NCBI GenBank assembly: GCA_041071465.1
Contig: CP163498.1
Coordinates: forward strand, 558,001-622,000
Origin: Pseudomonas putida
GTDB taxonomy: Bacteria > Pseudomonadota > Gammaproteobacteria > Pseudomonadales > Pseudomonadaceae
DNA length: 64,000 bases
Direction: 5' to 3'
Shown: positions 28,828 through 38,797 of the stretch, piece after piece
Position numbering within the stretch: the first letter of the stretch is position 1
How the letters are laid out: the number at the start of each line of letters is the position of its first letter
Notes under the pieces: generated by a model
Told to the model about the DNA's origin: nothing
Database searches by the model: none
The model's input: the letters and a program-made list of their open reading frames with translations, nothing else
Program-made: the position numbers and the translations under genes

Positions 28828-28850
28828 TCTTTTACGCAAGGGACAAGCCC

Positions 28851-29777
28851 ATGAAACAGATTCACGTCATCGACTCCCACACTGGCGGCGAACCCACCCG
28901 CCTGGTGATGAGGGGCTTCCCGCAACTGCACGGCCGCAGCATGGCCGAACAGCGTGACGAACTGCGCGAGCTGCACGACCAATGGCGCAAGGCCTGCCTG
29001 CTGGAGCCACGCGGCAACGATGTGCTGGTGGGCGCGCTGTACTGCCCGCCGGTGTCGGCCGACGCCACCTGCGGGGTGATCTTCTTCAACAACGCCGGCT
29101 ACCTGAACATGTGCGGCCACGGCACCATCGGCCTGGTGGCCTCGCTGCAGCACCTGGGCCTGATCGCGCCGGGCGAGCACAAGATCGACACCCCGGTCGG
29201 CCAGGTCAGCGCCACCCTGCATGAAGACGGCGCCATCACCGTGGGCAACGTGCCCTCCTACCGGTACCGCCAGCAGGTGGCGGTGGACGTGCCCGGCCAT
29301 GGCGTGGTGCGCGGCGACATCGCCTGGGGCGGCAACTGGTTCTTCCTCGTTTCCGAGCATGGCCAGCGCATCGAACTGGATAACCGCGAAGCGCTGACCG
29401 AGTACACCTGGGCCATGCTCAAAGCCCTTGAAGCCCAGGGTATCACCGGCGAAAACGGCGCCCCCATCGACCACGTCGAGCTGTTCGCCGACGACGCCAA
29501 CGCCGACAGCCGCAACTTCGTGATGTGCCCCGGCAAGGCTTACGACCGCTCGCCGTGCGGCACCGGCACCAGCGCCAAGCTGGCCTGCCTGGCCGCCGAC
29601 GGCAAGCTTGCCGAAGGCCAGACCTGGGTGCAGGCCAGTATCACCGGTAGCCAGTTCCATGGCCGCTACGAGCGCGACGGCGAGCGCATTCGCCCGTTCA
29701 TCACCGGCCGCGCCTACATGACCGCCGACAGCACCCTGCTGATCGACGAACAGGACCCTTTCGCCTGGGGCATCTGA
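28851..29777 (+). CDS. lhpA: 4-hydroxyproline 2-epimerase
   Basis: 308 residues of the proline racemase superfamily. The two catalytic thiols are Cys88 (NMCGHGTIG) and Cys236 (SPCGTGTSA); both being Cys marks hydroxyproline epimerases rather than dehydratases (Thr in place of the first). [26 protein letters not shown] C terminus is usual. It converts trans-4-hydroxy-L-proline to cis-4-hydroxy-D-proline in the cytoplasm, the first step of the pathway. The length equals the characterised P. putida enzyme. Confidence 0.95.
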   Translation: MKQIHVIDSHTGGEPTRLVMRGFPQLHGRSMAEQRDELRELHDQWRKACLLEPRGNDVLVGALYCPPVSADATCGVIFFNNAGYLNMCGHGTIGLVASLQHLGLIAPGEHKIDTPVGQVSATLHEDGAITVGNVPSYRYRQQVAVDVPGHGVVRGDIAWGGNWFFLVSEHGQRIELDNREALTEYTWAMLKALEAQGITGENGAPIDHVELFADDANADSRNFVMCPGKAYDRSPCGTGTSAKLACLAADGKLAEGQTWVQASITGSQFHGRYERDGERIRPFITGRAYMTADSTLLIDEQDPFAWGI

Positions 29778-29820
29778 CCCTCGGCCTTTTTCCGACTGAA
29801 TACTGCTAGGAGTGATAACA

Positions 29821-30768
29821 ATGACCGACAACATCTTCACCGGCACCATGCCTGCCCTGATGACCCCGTGCACCGCCGAGCGCAAGCCGGACTTCGACGC
29901 CCTGGTGCGCAAAGGCCGCGAACTGATCGAAGCCGGCATGAGCGCCGTGGTGTACTGCGGTTCGATGGGTGACTGGCCACTGTTGACCGAGGCCGAGCGC
30001 CAGGAAGGCGTGGCGCGCCTGGTGGCCGCCGGCATCCCAACCATTGTCGGCACCGGCGCGGTGAACACCCGTGAAGCGGTGTCTCATGCCGCCCACGCAG
30101 CCAGCGTCGGCGCCGCCGGCCTGATGGTCATCCCCCGCGTGCTCAGCCGCGGCGCTTCGTTGATCGCCCAGAAGCACCACTTCTCGGCCATTCTCGCCGC
30201 CGCACCAAAGCTGCCAGCGGTGATCTACAACAGCCCGTACTACGGCTTCGCCACCCGCGCCGACCTGTTCTTCGAGCTGCGCCGCGAGTTCCCCAACCTG
30301 ATCGGTTTCAAGGAATTCGGCGGTGGCGCCGACCTGCGCTATGCCGCCGAACACATCACCTCCAAGGACGACGATGTGACCTTGATGGTCGGCGTGGATA
30401 CCCAAGTGGTGCACGGCTTCGTCAACTGCAACGCCACCGGCGCCATCACCGGCATCGGCAACGCCCTGCCGCGTGAAGTGCTGCAGCTGGTGAGCCTGAG
30501 CAAGCAGGCGGCCAAGGGCGACGCCCGTGCCCGCCGCCTGGCGCGCGAGCTGGAGGCGGCACTGGCCGTGCTGTCGTCGTTCGATGAAGGTTGCGACCTG
30601 GTGCTGTACTACAAGCACCTGATGGTGCTGAACGGCGACACCGAGTACAGCCTGCACTTCAACCAGACCGACGTGCTGACCGACGCCCAGCGCAACTATG
30701 CCGAGCAGCAATACGCGCTGTTCCGTAGCTGGTACGCCAGCTGGTCGGCCGAGCAGAACCTGGCCTGA
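29821..30768 (+). CDS. lhpC: 1-pyrroline-4-hydroxy-2-carboxylate deaminase (DapA superfamily)
   Basis: 315 residues. The Schiff-base Lys lies in LIGFKEFGGGADL (about 163), the Tyr in VIYNSPYYGFA and the Gly-rich VVYCGSMGDWPLL replaces the GTTGE of true DapA. It deaminates and dehydrates pyrroline-4-hydroxy-2-carboxylate to 2-oxoglutarate semialdehyde and ammonia. ATG at 29821 has TAGGAG 8 bases upstream; the alternative GTG at 29812 sits inside that site. Third of five genes in the hydroxyproline operon. Confidence 0.9.
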   Translation: MTDNIFTGTMPALMTPCTAERKPDFDALVRKGRELIEAGMSAVVYCGSMGDWPLLTEAERQEGVARLVAAGIPTIVGTGAVNTREAVSHAAHAASVGAAGLMVIPRVLSRGASLIAQKHHFSAILAAAPKLPAVIYNSPYYGFATRADLFFELRREFPNLIGFKEFGGGADLRYAAEHITSKDDDVTLMVGVDTQVVHGFVNCNATGAITGIGNALPREVLQLVSLSKQAAKGDARARRLARELEAALAVLSSFDEGCDLVLYYKHLMVLNGDTEYSLHFNQTDVLTDAQRNYAEQQYALFRSWYASWSAEQNLA

Positions 30769-30786
30769 TGCAGCCACTGCTTGCTC

Positions 30787-30814
30787 TGTGGGCGCGGGTA
30801 CGCCCGCACCCACA
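30787..30814. repeat. REP-like hairpin inside the hydroxyproline operon
   Basis: TGTGGG.GCGGG-ta-c-CCCGC.CCCACA hairpin in the 93-base gap between the deaminase and dehydrogenase genes. It could stabilise the upstream RNA or lower downstream expression. It shares its core with the element at 16038-16063. Confidence 0.6.
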
Positions 30815-30861
30815 CTGCAAGCAGTCCCCATGCACCTGCAATCGATTCCCAAGGAGGCTCC

Positions 30862-32439
30862 ATGACCCTGACAGGCAACCTGCTGATCGGCCAGACGCCA
30901 GTAACCGGCAGCCGCCAAGCCATCCGCGCCATTGACCCGGCCACCGGCCAGGCGCTGGAACCGGCCTACCTGGGCGGCACCGGCGAACACGTGGCCCAGG
31001 CCTGCGCCCTGGCCTGGGCGGCGTTCGATGCCTACCGCGAAACCTCGCTCGAACAACGGGCACAGTTCCTCGAAACCATCGCCACGCAGATCGAGGCACT
31101 GGGCGATGCCCTGATCGACCGCGCCGTGGCCGAAACCGGCCTGCCCAAGGCACGCATACAGGGCGAACGTGGCCGCACCTGCACCCAGTTGCGCACCTTC
31201 GCCCGAGTGGTACGGGCTGGCGAATGGCTGGATGTGCGGGTCGACAACGCCCTGCCCGAACGCCAGCCACTGCCGCGCGCCGACCTGCGCCAGCGCCAGG
31301 TGGCCCTGGGGCCGGTAGCCGTGTTCGGCGCCAGCAACTTCCCGCTGGCCTTCTCGGTGGCCGGTGGCGACACGGCCTCGGCTTTGGCTGCTGGCTGCCC
31401 TGTGGTCGTCAAGGCCCACAGCGCCCACCCAGGCACCAGCGAACTGGTCGGCCGGGCGGTGGCGCAAGCCGTGAAACAATGCGGCTTGCCAGCCGGTGTG
31501 TTTTCGCTGCTGTACGGCTCGGGTCGCGAAGTGGGCATTGCCCTGGTCAGCGACCCGCGTATCAAAGCCGTTGGCTTTACCGGCTCGCGCAGTGGCGGCG
31601 TGGCGCTGTGCCAGGCCGCCCAGGCGCGCCCGGAGCCAATCCCGGTGTATGCCGAAATGAGCTCGATCAACCCGGTGTTTCTGTTCGACGCCGCGCTGCA
31701 GGCCCGTGCCGAAGCACTGGCACAAGGTTTCGTCGCTTCGCTGACCCAAGGCGCCGGCCAGTTCTGCACCAACCCCGGCCTGGTAATCGCTCGCCAGGGG
31801 CCGGCGTTGCAGCGGTTTGTCGCGGCAGCCAGTGGGCATGTGCAGCAGGCTGCTGCGCAAACCATGCTCACGCCGGGCATATTTGACGCCTACCAGGCCG
31901 GCGTCGCTGCGCTTGCGGCCAACGCCAATGCCCAGGCCACCGCCTGCGGCCCGGCCAGCCACAGCCCCAATCAGTGCCAGGCACAGCTGTTCGTGACCCA
32001 GGCCGAGGCCTTCCTCGCCGACCCGGCGTTGCAGGCTGAAGTGTTCGGCGCAGCGTCGCTGATCGTGGCCTGCGACAGTGACGAGCAGGTCCGCCAGGTA
32101 GCCGAGCACCTTGAAGGTCAACTGACCGCCACCCTGCAGCTGGACGAGGCCGACATCGACAGCGCCCGCGCCCTGCTGCCGACCCTTGAGCGCAAGGCCG
32201 GGCGCATACTGGTCAATGGTTGGCCGACCGGCGTCGAGGTGTGCGATGCGATGGTGCATGGCGGGCCATTCCCGGCCACCTCCGATGCCCGTACCACCTC
32301 GGTGGGCACGGCAGCGATCCTGCGTTTCCTGCGCCCGGTGTGCTACCAGGACTTCCCCGATGCGCTGCTGCCGCACGCGTTGCAGCACGGCAACCCGCTG
32401 CGGCTGCGGCGCCTGCTTGATGGTAAACGGGAAGGCTGA
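30862..32439 (+). CDS. lhpG: 2-oxoglutarate semialdehyde dehydrogenase
   Basis: 525 residues, ALDH superfamily. ATG at 30862 has AAGGAGG 6 bases upstream. Active-site Cys in [10 protein letters not shown] (about 295) and Glu in [10 protein letters not shown] (about 259); NAD/NADP site [13 protein letters not shown] and [12 protein letters not shown]. It oxidises 2-oxoglutarate semialdehyde to 2-oxoglutarate, the last pathway step. Preceding REP-like hairpin in the gap. Confidence 0.9.
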   Translation: MTLTGNLLIGQTPVTGSRQAIRAIDPATGQALEPAYLGGTGEHVAQACALAWAAFDAYRETSLEQRAQFLETIATQIEALGDALIDRAVAETGLPKARIQGERGRTCTQLRTFARVVRAGEWLDVRVDNALPERQPLPRADLRQRQVALGPVAVFGASNFPLAFSVAGGDTASALAAGCPVVVKAHSAHPGTSELVGRAVAQAVKQCGLPAGVFSLLYGSGREVGIALVSDPRIKAVGFTGSRSGGVALCQAAQARPEPIPVYAEMSSINPVFLFDAALQARAEALAQGFVASLTQGAGQFCTNPGLVIARQGPALQRFVAAASGHVQQAAAQTMLTPGIFDAYQAGVAALAANANAQATACGPASHSPNQCQAQLFVTQAEAFLADPALQAEVFGAASLIVACDSDEQVRQVAEHLEGQLTATLQLDEADIDSARALLPTLERKAGRILVNGWPTGVEVCDAMVHGGPFPATSDARTTSVGTAAILRFLRPVCYQDFPDALLPHALQHGNPLRLRRLLDGKREG

Positions 32440-32441
32440 GC

Positions 32442-33689
32442 ATGGTCGAAACCGCTGAAACCGACATCGCCGTGGTGGGCGCCGGCATCGTCGGCGTCGC
32501 CTGCGCCCTGCAGCTGGCCCGTCAGGGCCGCCGGGTAACGCTGATCGACCGCCAGGCGCCAGGCCTTGGCGCGTCCTATGGCAATGCCGGGCACCTGGCC
32601 ACTGAACAAGTGTTCCCGATTGCCGACCTGTCCATCCTCAAGCGCTTGCCCCGCATGCTGCTAGACCCGATGGGCCCGCTGCGCCTGGACTGGAAGTACT
32701 TGCCCAAGGCCATGCCGTGGTTCACCCGGCTGCTGCTCAACCTGCGAGCGGCGCCGTTCCAGCGCAGCGTGGCGGGCATCCGCACCTTGAACGAAGGCAG
32801 CCTGGGCGCCTGGCAGCGGTTGCTGGGCTCAATCGGGCGCAGCGAACTGTTCCAGGAGGATGGCTCGTTGCTGGTGTTCGAACGGCCCGAGTCGCGCCAG
32901 GCGCTGGAGGCGTTGCGCGCACGCATGCGCCAGCAGGCGGTACCGGTGAGTTTCTGGTCGGCCGAGGCCGTGCGCGAAGCGGCGCCACAATTGAGCCCAT
33001 CATTGCTGGGCGGGCTGTTCTTCCCCAAGACCGGGCACTTCATCGACCCGTACCGGGTAGTGTGCGAACTGTTCGAAGCGGCCAAGGCCAGTGGCGTGCG
33101 CTTTGTCCAGGCGCAGGTCGAGGGTGGGCAACTGCACAGTGGCGGGGTCAGCCTGGCCAGCGACAAGGGCACGCTCGATGCTCGCCAGGTGCTGATCAGC
33201 TGTGGTGCGCATTCTGCGAAACTGACCGCCGCGCTGACTGGCAAGCGGGTACCGCTGGACACAGAGCGCGGCTACCACCTGATGTTGCCGGGTGAGCACC
33301 AGCGCCTGCCGTTTGCAGTCACCTCGCTTGAACGCAAGTTCATCATGACGCCCATGGCCGAAGGCTTGCGCCTGGCTGGCACGGTGGAGTTCGCCGGGTT
33401 GGAGGCGCCGCCGAGCATGCAACGGGCGTGGCAATTGCACCGGCTGAGCAAGGGGTTGTTCCGACAAGACCTGAGCGTCGAAGGGGCGACACCGTGGATG
33501 GGCTTCAGGCCTTCGTTGCCAGATTCATTGCCAGTGATCGACCGGGTGTGTGATGGGCGGGTGCTGTTGGCGTTCGGGCATCAGCACCTGGGGTTGACCC
33601 AAGCAGCGGTGACGGCGGAATGGATGGGGCGGTTGACTGAGCGGGCCCGTGGGCATGAGATGGCAGCCTACCGGTTGGATCGCTTCTAG
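32442..33689 (+). CDS. lhpB: D-hydroxyproline dehydrogenase (FAD, DadA-like)
   Basis: 415 residues. Rossmann motif IAVVGAGIVGVACALQLARQG (split: IAVVGAGIVGVACAL) at residues 8-22, DAO-family ending LLAFGHQHLGLTQA. It oxidises cis-4-hydroxy-D-proline to pyrroline-4-hydroxy-2-carboxylate, passing electrons to the respiratory chain, and is probably peripheral on the inner membrane. Only 2 bases separate its ATG from the previous stop, so translation is coupled. Single-subunit form, unlike the three-subunit enzyme of P. aeruginosa. Confidence 0.85.
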   Translation: MVETAETDIAVVGAGIVGVACALQLARQGRRVTLIDRQAPGLGASYGNAGHLATEQVFPIADLSILKRLPRMLLDPMGPLRLDWKYLPKAMPWFTRLLLNLRAAPFQRSVAGIRTLNEGSLGAWQRLLGSIGRSELFQEDGSLLVFERPESRQALEALRARMRQQAVPVSFWSAEAVREAAPQLSPSLLGGLFFPKTGHFIDPYRVVCELFEAAKASGVRFVQAQVEGGQLHSGGVSLASDKGTLDARQVLISCGAHSAKLTAALTGKRVPLDTERGYHLMLPGEHQRLPFAVTSLERKFIMTPMAEGLRLAGTVEFAGLEAPPSMQRAWQLHRLSKGLFRQDLSVEGATPWMGFRPSLPDSLPVIDRVCDGRVLLAFGHQHLGLTQAAVTAEWMGRLTERARGHEMAAYRLDRF

Positions 33690-33722
33690 ATTCGAGGGCC
33701 GCTGTGCGGCCCCCGGCATCAC

Positions 33723-34814
33723 TCAGCGATAACGCTCGAGCCAGTGCGCATACGGCGCCGGCAAGGTCCAGGAGGCTTTCTCCACCCCCAGCTCCTTGGC
33801 TGCAAAGTACGCCCAGTGCGGGTCGGCCAGGTGCGCACGCCCTACCGAAACCAAGTCCAGTTGGTTGGCCTGCAAAGCCGCTTCCGCCAACTGCGGTGTG
33901 CCAAAGCCCCACGCCGAAGTCACCGGCAGCTTCGCCTCACGGCGCACACGCTCGGCAATCGGCCCCATGAACGCCGGGCCCCACGGGATGTTGGTCTCGG
34001 GAATGGTGAAACCGACACTCACGCTCAGCAGGTCAAGGCCGCCGGCCTTGAAGCGGCGCGCCAGTTCGATCGACTCTTCCAGGGTCTGCTCGTCGCGGCC
34101 ATCGTATTCCAGCACACCGAAACGCGCGGTCAGCGGCAGGTTTTCCGGCCACACTTCACGCACTGCGGCCAGGGTTTCCAGCAGGAAGCGGCTACGGTTG
34201 TCGAAGCTGCCACCGTAGGCATCGGTACGCTTGTTGGAGTGCTCGGAGAAGAAGCTCTGGCCCAGGTAACCATGGGCAAAGTGCAGCTCGATCCACTCGA
34301 AGCCGGCATCGCGCGCACGGCGAGCGGCATCGACAAAGTCCTGCTTGACCCGGGCGATGTCGTCCAGGGTCATCTCGCGCGGCACTTTCGGCAGATGCGC
34401 GCCAAATGCGATGGCCGACGGGGCAATGGTTTCCCAGCCACGGGCATCGTCGGCGGCAATATGATCATCACCTTCCCATGGGCGGTTGGCGCTGGCCTTG
34501 CGCCCGGCGTGGGCGATCTGGATACCCGGCACGGAGCCTGCCGCCTTGATGGCCTGCACCACTGGCACGAAGGCCTGGGCGTGGGCATCGCTCCAGATAC
34601 CGGCACAACCGGGGGTAATGCGCCCTTCCGGCGCCACCGCAGTGGCCTCGACCACCAACAGGCCGGCACCACCACGGGCCAGGCCGGCCAGGTGCACGTG
34701 GTGCCAGTCGTTGATCATGCCGTCTTCGGCCATGTATTGGCACATCGGCGGAATGGCAATGCGGTTACGCAGGGTGACGTCTTTGAGGGTGTAGGGTTCG
34801 AACAGTGCGGACAT
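33723..34814 (-). CDS. xenA: Xenobiotic reductase A (old yellow enzyme)
   Basis: 363 residues, the length of characterised XenA. TIM-barrel flavoprotein: PPMCQYMAEDG (Cys25 tunes FMN potential), ATAVAPEGRITPG, IQIAHAGRKAS (catalytic His pair near 178-181 in LHFAHGYLGQSF) and VSVGRAHLADP for FMN phosphate. It reduces enones, nitro compounds and nitrate esters with NADPH. ATG at 34814 has GGAG 7 bases upstream. Divergent to an ArsR-type gene with a strong palindrome between. Confidence 0.95.
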   Translation of the reverse strand: MSALFEPYTLKDVTLRNRIAIPPMCQYMAEDGMINDWHHVHLAGLARGGAGLLVVEATAVAPEGRITPGCAGIWSDAHAQAFVPVVQAIKAAGSVPGIQIAHAGRKASANRPWEGDDHIAADDARGWETIAPSAIAFGAHLPKVPREMTLDDIARVKQDFVDAARRARDAGFEWIELHFAHGYLGQSFFSEHSNKRTDAYGGSFDNRSRFLLETLAAVREVWPENLPLTARFGVLEYDGRDEQTLEESIELARRFKAGGLDLLSVSVGFTIPETNIPWGPAFMGPIAERVRREAKLPVTSAWGFGTPQLAEAALQANQLDLVSVGRAHLADPHWAYFAAKELGVEKASWTLPAPYAHWLERYR

Positions 34815-34844
34815 GGGAAACTCCGGGTTCATTTGAATACTGTT

Positions 34845-34862
34845 GTTCGATCATAATCGAAC
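34845..34862. promoter_or_regulatory. Palindromic operator between xenA and the ArsR gene
   Basis: Perfect 7-bp arms GTTCGAT-cata-ATCGAAC. It lies 31 bases upstream of xenA and directly before the ArsR ATG at 34864. The location would block both divergent transcripts, as expected for autoregulated ArsR repressors. Confidence 0.65.
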
Positions 34863-34863
34863 T

Positions 34864-35198
34864 ATGGCAATTAATGAAACCCCCGTTATCATGTCGGGCA
34901 TGCGAGCCTATAAACATCCCAACCCTGAAGACCTGATCCTCGAACGCCTGCTCTATGCGCTCAGCGACCCCGTGCGCCTGGAAATCGTCCGCCATCTGGC
35001 CGGCGTGGCAGAGGCCAGCTGTGGCGAACTGGACGGGGGCGGCCGAAGTCGAGCATGTCCCACCACTTCCGCGTTTTGCGTGATGCTGGGTTGGTACAAA
35101 CCCGCAATGTGGGCACTACCCATATGAATTCACTGCGCAGCGAAATGCTGGATGAGCGGTTCCCTGGGTTGCTGGCGTGCATACTGCGCCAGGTGTGA
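34864..35198 (+). pseudogene. ArsR-family regulator divergent to xenA, frameshifted
   Basis: About 111 residues once repaired. wHTH with LLYALSDPVRLEIVRHLAG and, after the break, SSMSHHFRVLRDAGLV as recognition helix, then NSLRSEMLDERFPGLLACIL. The break is at the five G of 35035-35039; a sixth G restores the frame. It has no metal-binding cysteine pair in the helix, so it may sense an electrophile that XenA reduces (inference). An ATG at 34891 is an alternative start and would place the palindrome in the 5' leader. Confidence 0.8.
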
Positions 35199-35202
35199 CC
35201 TG

Positions 35203-35824
35203 TCAGCCTGCCGGTTCTGGATGGGCCAGCGCAAACCGGCACACCTGCCCTCCCCTGAGCATGCACTCCTCATGGCTGACATCGGCCCCACCCAGCGCCC
35301 CGATCAGCGCCAGATCAAGCTCGCACACCACCGGATGCGCCTTGGCCAAATGATGGAACACACAATTGTGCGCCACGATCTGCGGCGCCCCCCCGAGCGG
35401 AAGAACACCTGCGCTTCATAGCCGGCATTGTTCATGTGCTCGACGATGCGTGCTTCATCCACCACCTTGTGTTCAAGGTCCGCCGCCAGCTTGCGCCCCA
35501 GTTGGCGCATCAGCGCCAGCAGTGCCTCCTGGCCTAGCAACCCTGCCACCTCACCAATCAGCAGATTCGCCAGTAGCGGGTACTGCCGGGGAAACTGCTC
35601 GCGGGCAAGATCAGTCAGCTCATGCAACTGCTCCGGCGCCGCCCGGTAGGCCGGGTGGCGCCGCGCTTGACCAGGCCATCACGCTCCAGCGCGGCCAGGT
35701 GCTGGCGTACCGCCGTGCGGGTAATGGCCAGGGCTTGCGCCAGGTCGTCGATGCTCATGCCGGCTGGCTGGTGCAGCAACGCGTGGAGCAGGTCCTGTTG
35801 GGTACGGCCCAGTCCCTCGAGCAT
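35203..35824 (-). pseudogene. COG2345-type HTH regulator with four C-terminal cysteines, two frameshifts
   Basis: About 207 residues once two bases are restored. N-terminal wHTH LHQPAGMSIDDLAQALAIT..AVRQHLAALERDGLV (about 16-53). The frame breaks near 35636-35645 (PTGRAPEQLHELTDL restored) and at seven C in 35388-35394 (SGGAPQIVAHNC restored). The restored end carries C-x12-C-x19-C-x7-C, the cysteine set seen in SufR-like iron-sulfur regulators. Its ATG shares one base with the stop of the upstream exported-protein gene (TGATG), so the two are co-translated and probably functionally tied. Confidence 0.72.
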
Positions 35825-36467
35825 CAGAACTTGTCCGGGAACTGTTTGACCAGCGCCGCAGCGATGGCATCGGACAGGGTCAGAATATGCTCGCGCATCA
35901 TCCCCCAGGTGCGCGCTTCGCCCGTATAGTCACCGGCCGCCAACTGATCGATCTGCGTCACATGGTGGCCACCGTGGGCGCTGAGCAATGTAAGTAGGGT
36001 CGCCTCGGGCAGGTTTGGGTTGGCCTTGGCCAGGAACGCCGCGATGGCCTTGGCATTGCTGGTCAGCTCGTCGACGCCAGCTTGCTGGCCCTTCTTGTCC
36101 TTGGCCACAGTGGCATCGCTGTAGTGCTTGATCGCGCCCCAGTGGCCGGCCAACAGTTTCAGCAACTGGTCGGCAGCGGGCTGGCCGTATAACGGCGCGA
36201 TGCTGTTGGCGATTCGGGTCGCGTCGCTGACCACCTCATTGGCGGCGACTTCAGCCTGCTTGGCGTTGCCGGCCTGGTTGGCCACGGCGTAGTTGCGAAC
36301 CCAGAAGATGTGCTCGACCCACAGGTCGCGCAGGGCCATGCGCGTGGTCATTGCAGCGGATTCGGCGGGTTTGGTGGCGGGGGTGTGCTGGAGTAGGCGT
36401 AGCTCTGGCTCCATGCCGGCTGGGCGCACAGGGCCAGCAGCAGTAAGGCGGCAATCTTGGTATTCAT
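35824..36467 (-). pseudogene. Small exported helical protein, frameshifted after its signal peptide
   Basis: About 215 residues once repaired. The ATG at 36467 has GGAGGG 8 bases upstream and opens with signal peptide MNTKIAALLLLALCAQPAWS. The frame then changes near 36410-36425 and continues as MALRDLWVEHIFWVRNYAVAN..to FPDKF. The mature part is all-helical with aligned residues W-V-E-H-I-F-W-V-R-N, GHWGAIKHYSDA and SAHGGHHVTQ, a possible four-helix bundle with His-rich metal or heme site. Not assigned to a family with confidence. It is coupled (1-base overlap) to the four-cysteine regulator. Confidence 0.65.
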
Positions 36468-36592
36468 GACGGCACCCTCCTGGAGGGGATCGACTGACAA
36501 GATTAATTTAAGCATCAAAATATGTTTTTATTGGTCGACGAACAGGTTTCCGATCAGCGGTTTCCTGCGAACAGGCCCAAACAGACAACAAA

Positions 36593-36620
36593 AAAGCCAC
36601 GAGGTCACCCCCGTGGCTTT
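36593..36620 (-). terminator. Intrinsic terminator of mqo
   Basis: AAAGCCACG / CGTGGCTTT stem with 10-base loop and, on the minus strand, TTTTTTG after it. It is 21 bases after the mqo stop. Confidence 0.85.
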
Positions 36621-36641
36621 GGATCACGACAAGGCTGCTGA

Positions 36642-38279
36642 TTACAGCGCCATGTCGTTCTCAGGCTTGCTCTCGACCGGCTGGCCAGCAGCGCCACCGA
36701 AGTCGACGCTGGCGTCGATCACCGGCGGTTTCTCCAGCTGCAGCACTTCAGCGGTGTAGTTCCACTCTTTCTGAGTGGCCGCTGCCGAGTCGTTCAGCTT
36801 GGTGCCGTAGCTGGGCACGATTTCCTTGATCTTGGCCTGCCACTCTGGGGTAGCGACCTTCTCCTTGAACACGGTTTCCAGCACGTTCAGCATGATCGGC
36901 GCAGCAGTCGAAGCACCTGGCGATGCACCCAGCAGGCCCGCGATGGTGCGGTCTTCGGAGGCTACCACTTCAGTGCCCAGCTTCAGTACGCCGCCCTTCT
37001 CGGCATCACGCTTGATGATTTGTACACGCTGGCCGGCCTGCCACAGGCGCCAGTCTTCCTTCTTGGCGTTCGGGAAGTAGGTGCGCAGCGCTTCGAAGCG
37101 GTCATCGTCAGACAGCATCAGCTGGCCAGCGAGGTACTCGACCAGTGGGTACTGCTCGATACCGACTTTGGTCATCGGCCACACGTTGTGGGTAGTGGTG
37201 CTGCTGAGCAGGTCCAGGTACGAGCCGTTCTTCAGGAACTTGGTCGAGAAAGTGGCGAACGGGCCAAACAGGATCACGCGCTTGCCGTCCAGCACGCGGG
37301 TGTCCAGGTGCGGTACCGACATGGGTGGCGCACCGGTCGAGGCGATGCCGTAGGCCTTGGCCATGTGCTGCATGGCCACGGTCGGGTTCTCGGTCACCAG
37401 GAACGAACCACCCACCGGGAAGCCTGCGTATTCCTTGGCTTCCGGAATGCCCGACTTCTGCAGCAGCTTCAGTGCGCCACCGCCAGCACCGATGAACAGG
37501 AACTTGGCGTCGGTGGCCGACTCGGTACCGTCCTTCAGGTTCTTGTACTCGACGTGCCAGGAGCCGTCCTTGTTGCGGGTGATGTCCTGCACTTCGCTGG
37601 ACAGCTTCAGGTCGAAGCCTTTCTGGGTCTGCAGATGGCCAACGAACTGGCGGGTGATCTCGCCGAAGTTGACGTCAGTGCCGATTGGCGTCCAGGTCAC
37701 GGCCAGCTTCTGGTTCGGGTCGCGGCCTTCCATCATCAGCGGGACCCACTTGGCGATCTGCGCGTGGTCCTCGGAGTACTGCATCGGGCGGAACAGCGGG
37801 CTGGCCTGCAGTGCGTCGTAGCGCTTCTTGAGGAACTTGATGTTGTCATCGCCCCAGACGAAGCTCATGTGCGGGGTGGTGTTGATGAACGAGTGCGGGT
37901 TCTTCAGCACGCCCTGGCGGACCTGCCACGACCAGAACTGGCGGGAGATCTGGAAGGCTTCGTTGATTTCGATGGCCTTGGTGATGTTGACGTTGCCGTC
38001 TTTGTCTTCCGGGGTGTAGTTCAGCTCGGCCAGCGCGGAGTGGCCGGTACCGGCGTTGTTCCAGCCGTTGGAGCTTTCTTCGGCCACGCCGTCCAGGCGC
38101 TCGACCATTTCCATCGACCAGCTTGGCTCCAGCTCGTGCAGCCACACGGCCAGGGTGGAGCTCATGATGCCGCCGCCGACCAGCAGCACGTCTACTTTCT
38201 TGGTTTCTACGGCGTGCGCTTGCATGACGCTTGCAGCGACAGCCAGACCCAGCAAGGTCTTGCCAGCTTTCTTGAACAT
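36642..38279 (-). CDS. mqo: Malate:quinone oxidoreductase
   Basis: 545 residues. A signal-like hydrophobic N terminus ([23 protein letters not shown]) precedes the FAD motif [19 protein letters not shown] (about 29-47). [28 protein letters not shown] and the C-terminal [11 protein letters not shown] are strongly conserved in Mqo. It oxidises malate to oxaloacetate and reduces quinone at the membrane, bypassing malate dehydrogenase. The leader is a known feature of some Pseudomonas Mqo forms. Own terminator downstream; preceded by a 320-base gap. Confidence 0.95.
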   Translation of the reverse strand: MFKKAGKTLLGLAVAASVMQAHAVETKKVDVLLVGGGIMSSTLAVWLHELEPSWSMEMVERLDGVAEESSNGWNNAGTGHSALAELNYTPEDKDGNVNITKAIEINEAFQISRQFWSWQVRQGVLKNPHSFINTTPHMSFVWGDDNIKFLKKRYDALQASPLFRPMQYSEDHAQIAKWVPLMMEGRDPNQKLAVTWTPIGTDVNFGEITRQFVGHLQTQKGFDLKLSSEVQDITRNKDGSWHVEYKNLKDGTESATDAKFLFIGAGGGALKLLQKSGIPEAKEYAGFPVGGSFLVTENPTVAMQHMAKAYGIASTGAPPMSVPHLDTRVLDGKRVILFGPFATFSTKFLKNGSYLDLLSSTTTHNVWPMTKVGIEQYPLVEYLAGQLMLSDDDRFEALRTYFPNAKKEDWRLWQAGQRVQIIKRDAEKGGVLKLGTEVVASEDRTIAGLLGASPGASTAAPIMLNVLETVFKEKVATPEWQAKIKEIVPSYGTKLNDSAAATQKEWNYTAEVLQLEKPPVIDASVDFGGAAGQPVESKPENDMAL

Positions 38280-38605
38280 TGATCAATTCCAGTCAGGAGA
38301 ACAGAGTGAGGGCCTGTGGCTGGCCCCGGTAAAGCGTGTTCTTCAGCGCAGGCTTGTTGTTGATCATTGTTCAGCAGCCAGAGAACCAAAAAACGACCCG
38401 GGCTTTTGTCGAATTGACCGACAAGGCTGAATCGTTTTTCCGATTGTATCTGAAATGCCAGCACAAACAAATTGCAGGTCCTTGCGTCAAGGCGACGGGT
38501 TGCCCCAGCGGCAGAATGCCACGCCAAAAACAAAAACCCCGGCCATTTGCATGACCGGGGGCCTTGGATCACGCCGCAAGCGTCGCGATCAGGGTACCGC
38601 CAAGA
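38280..38605. other. Intergenic stretch between mqo and the small lipoprotein gene
   Basis: About 326 bases. The part nearest mqo (38285-38470) has no frame of note and should hold the mqo promoter and leader, though I see no clear -35/-10. The part nearest the lipoprotein gene holds the terminator at 38537-38560. No RNA gene is recognised. Confidence 0.5.
38537..38560 (-). terminator. Terminator of the small lipoprotein gene
   Basis: CCCCGG.CAT / ATG.CCGGGG stem read from the minus strand, followed by TTTTTG. It is 46 bases after the lipoprotein stop. Confidence 0.75.
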
Positions 38606-38797
38606 TTACTGCTGCTGAGGCAGTTTATCGATTGGGCCGCAGCCACCGATGATCTTGGAGATGGAAACCGAAGGGTGGAACAGGTAGTCGTAGGTGCAGT
38701 TTTTTGGTTGGTTGTAAACCTGGCCAGTGCAACCCGACAGCAGGGCAACACCCGAAACGACAGCAACGGCTACGGTGGCCTTGAACAGCTTTTTCAT
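38606..38797 (-). CDS. YhfL/DUF4223-type small lipoprotein
   Basis: 63 residues. Lipoprotein signal with lipobox LLSGC (Cys23), then CTGQVYNQPKNCTYDYLFHP and SISKIIGGCGPIDKLP, the pattern of YhfL. Short surface or periplasmic lipoprotein of unknown role, with two further Cys that may form a disulfide. Own terminator; AAGGACTGAGTA lies ahead of ATG. Confidence 0.8.
   Translation of the reverse strand: MKKLFKATVAVAVVSGVALLSGCTGQVYNQPKNCTYDYLFHPSVSISKIIGGCGPIDKLPQQQ

Noticed and set aside
29806..32388. An 860-residue minus-strand open frame
   Set aside because: It is antisense to the deaminase and semialdehyde dehydrogenase genes, which have full catalytic motifs. High third-position GC opens such mirror frames.
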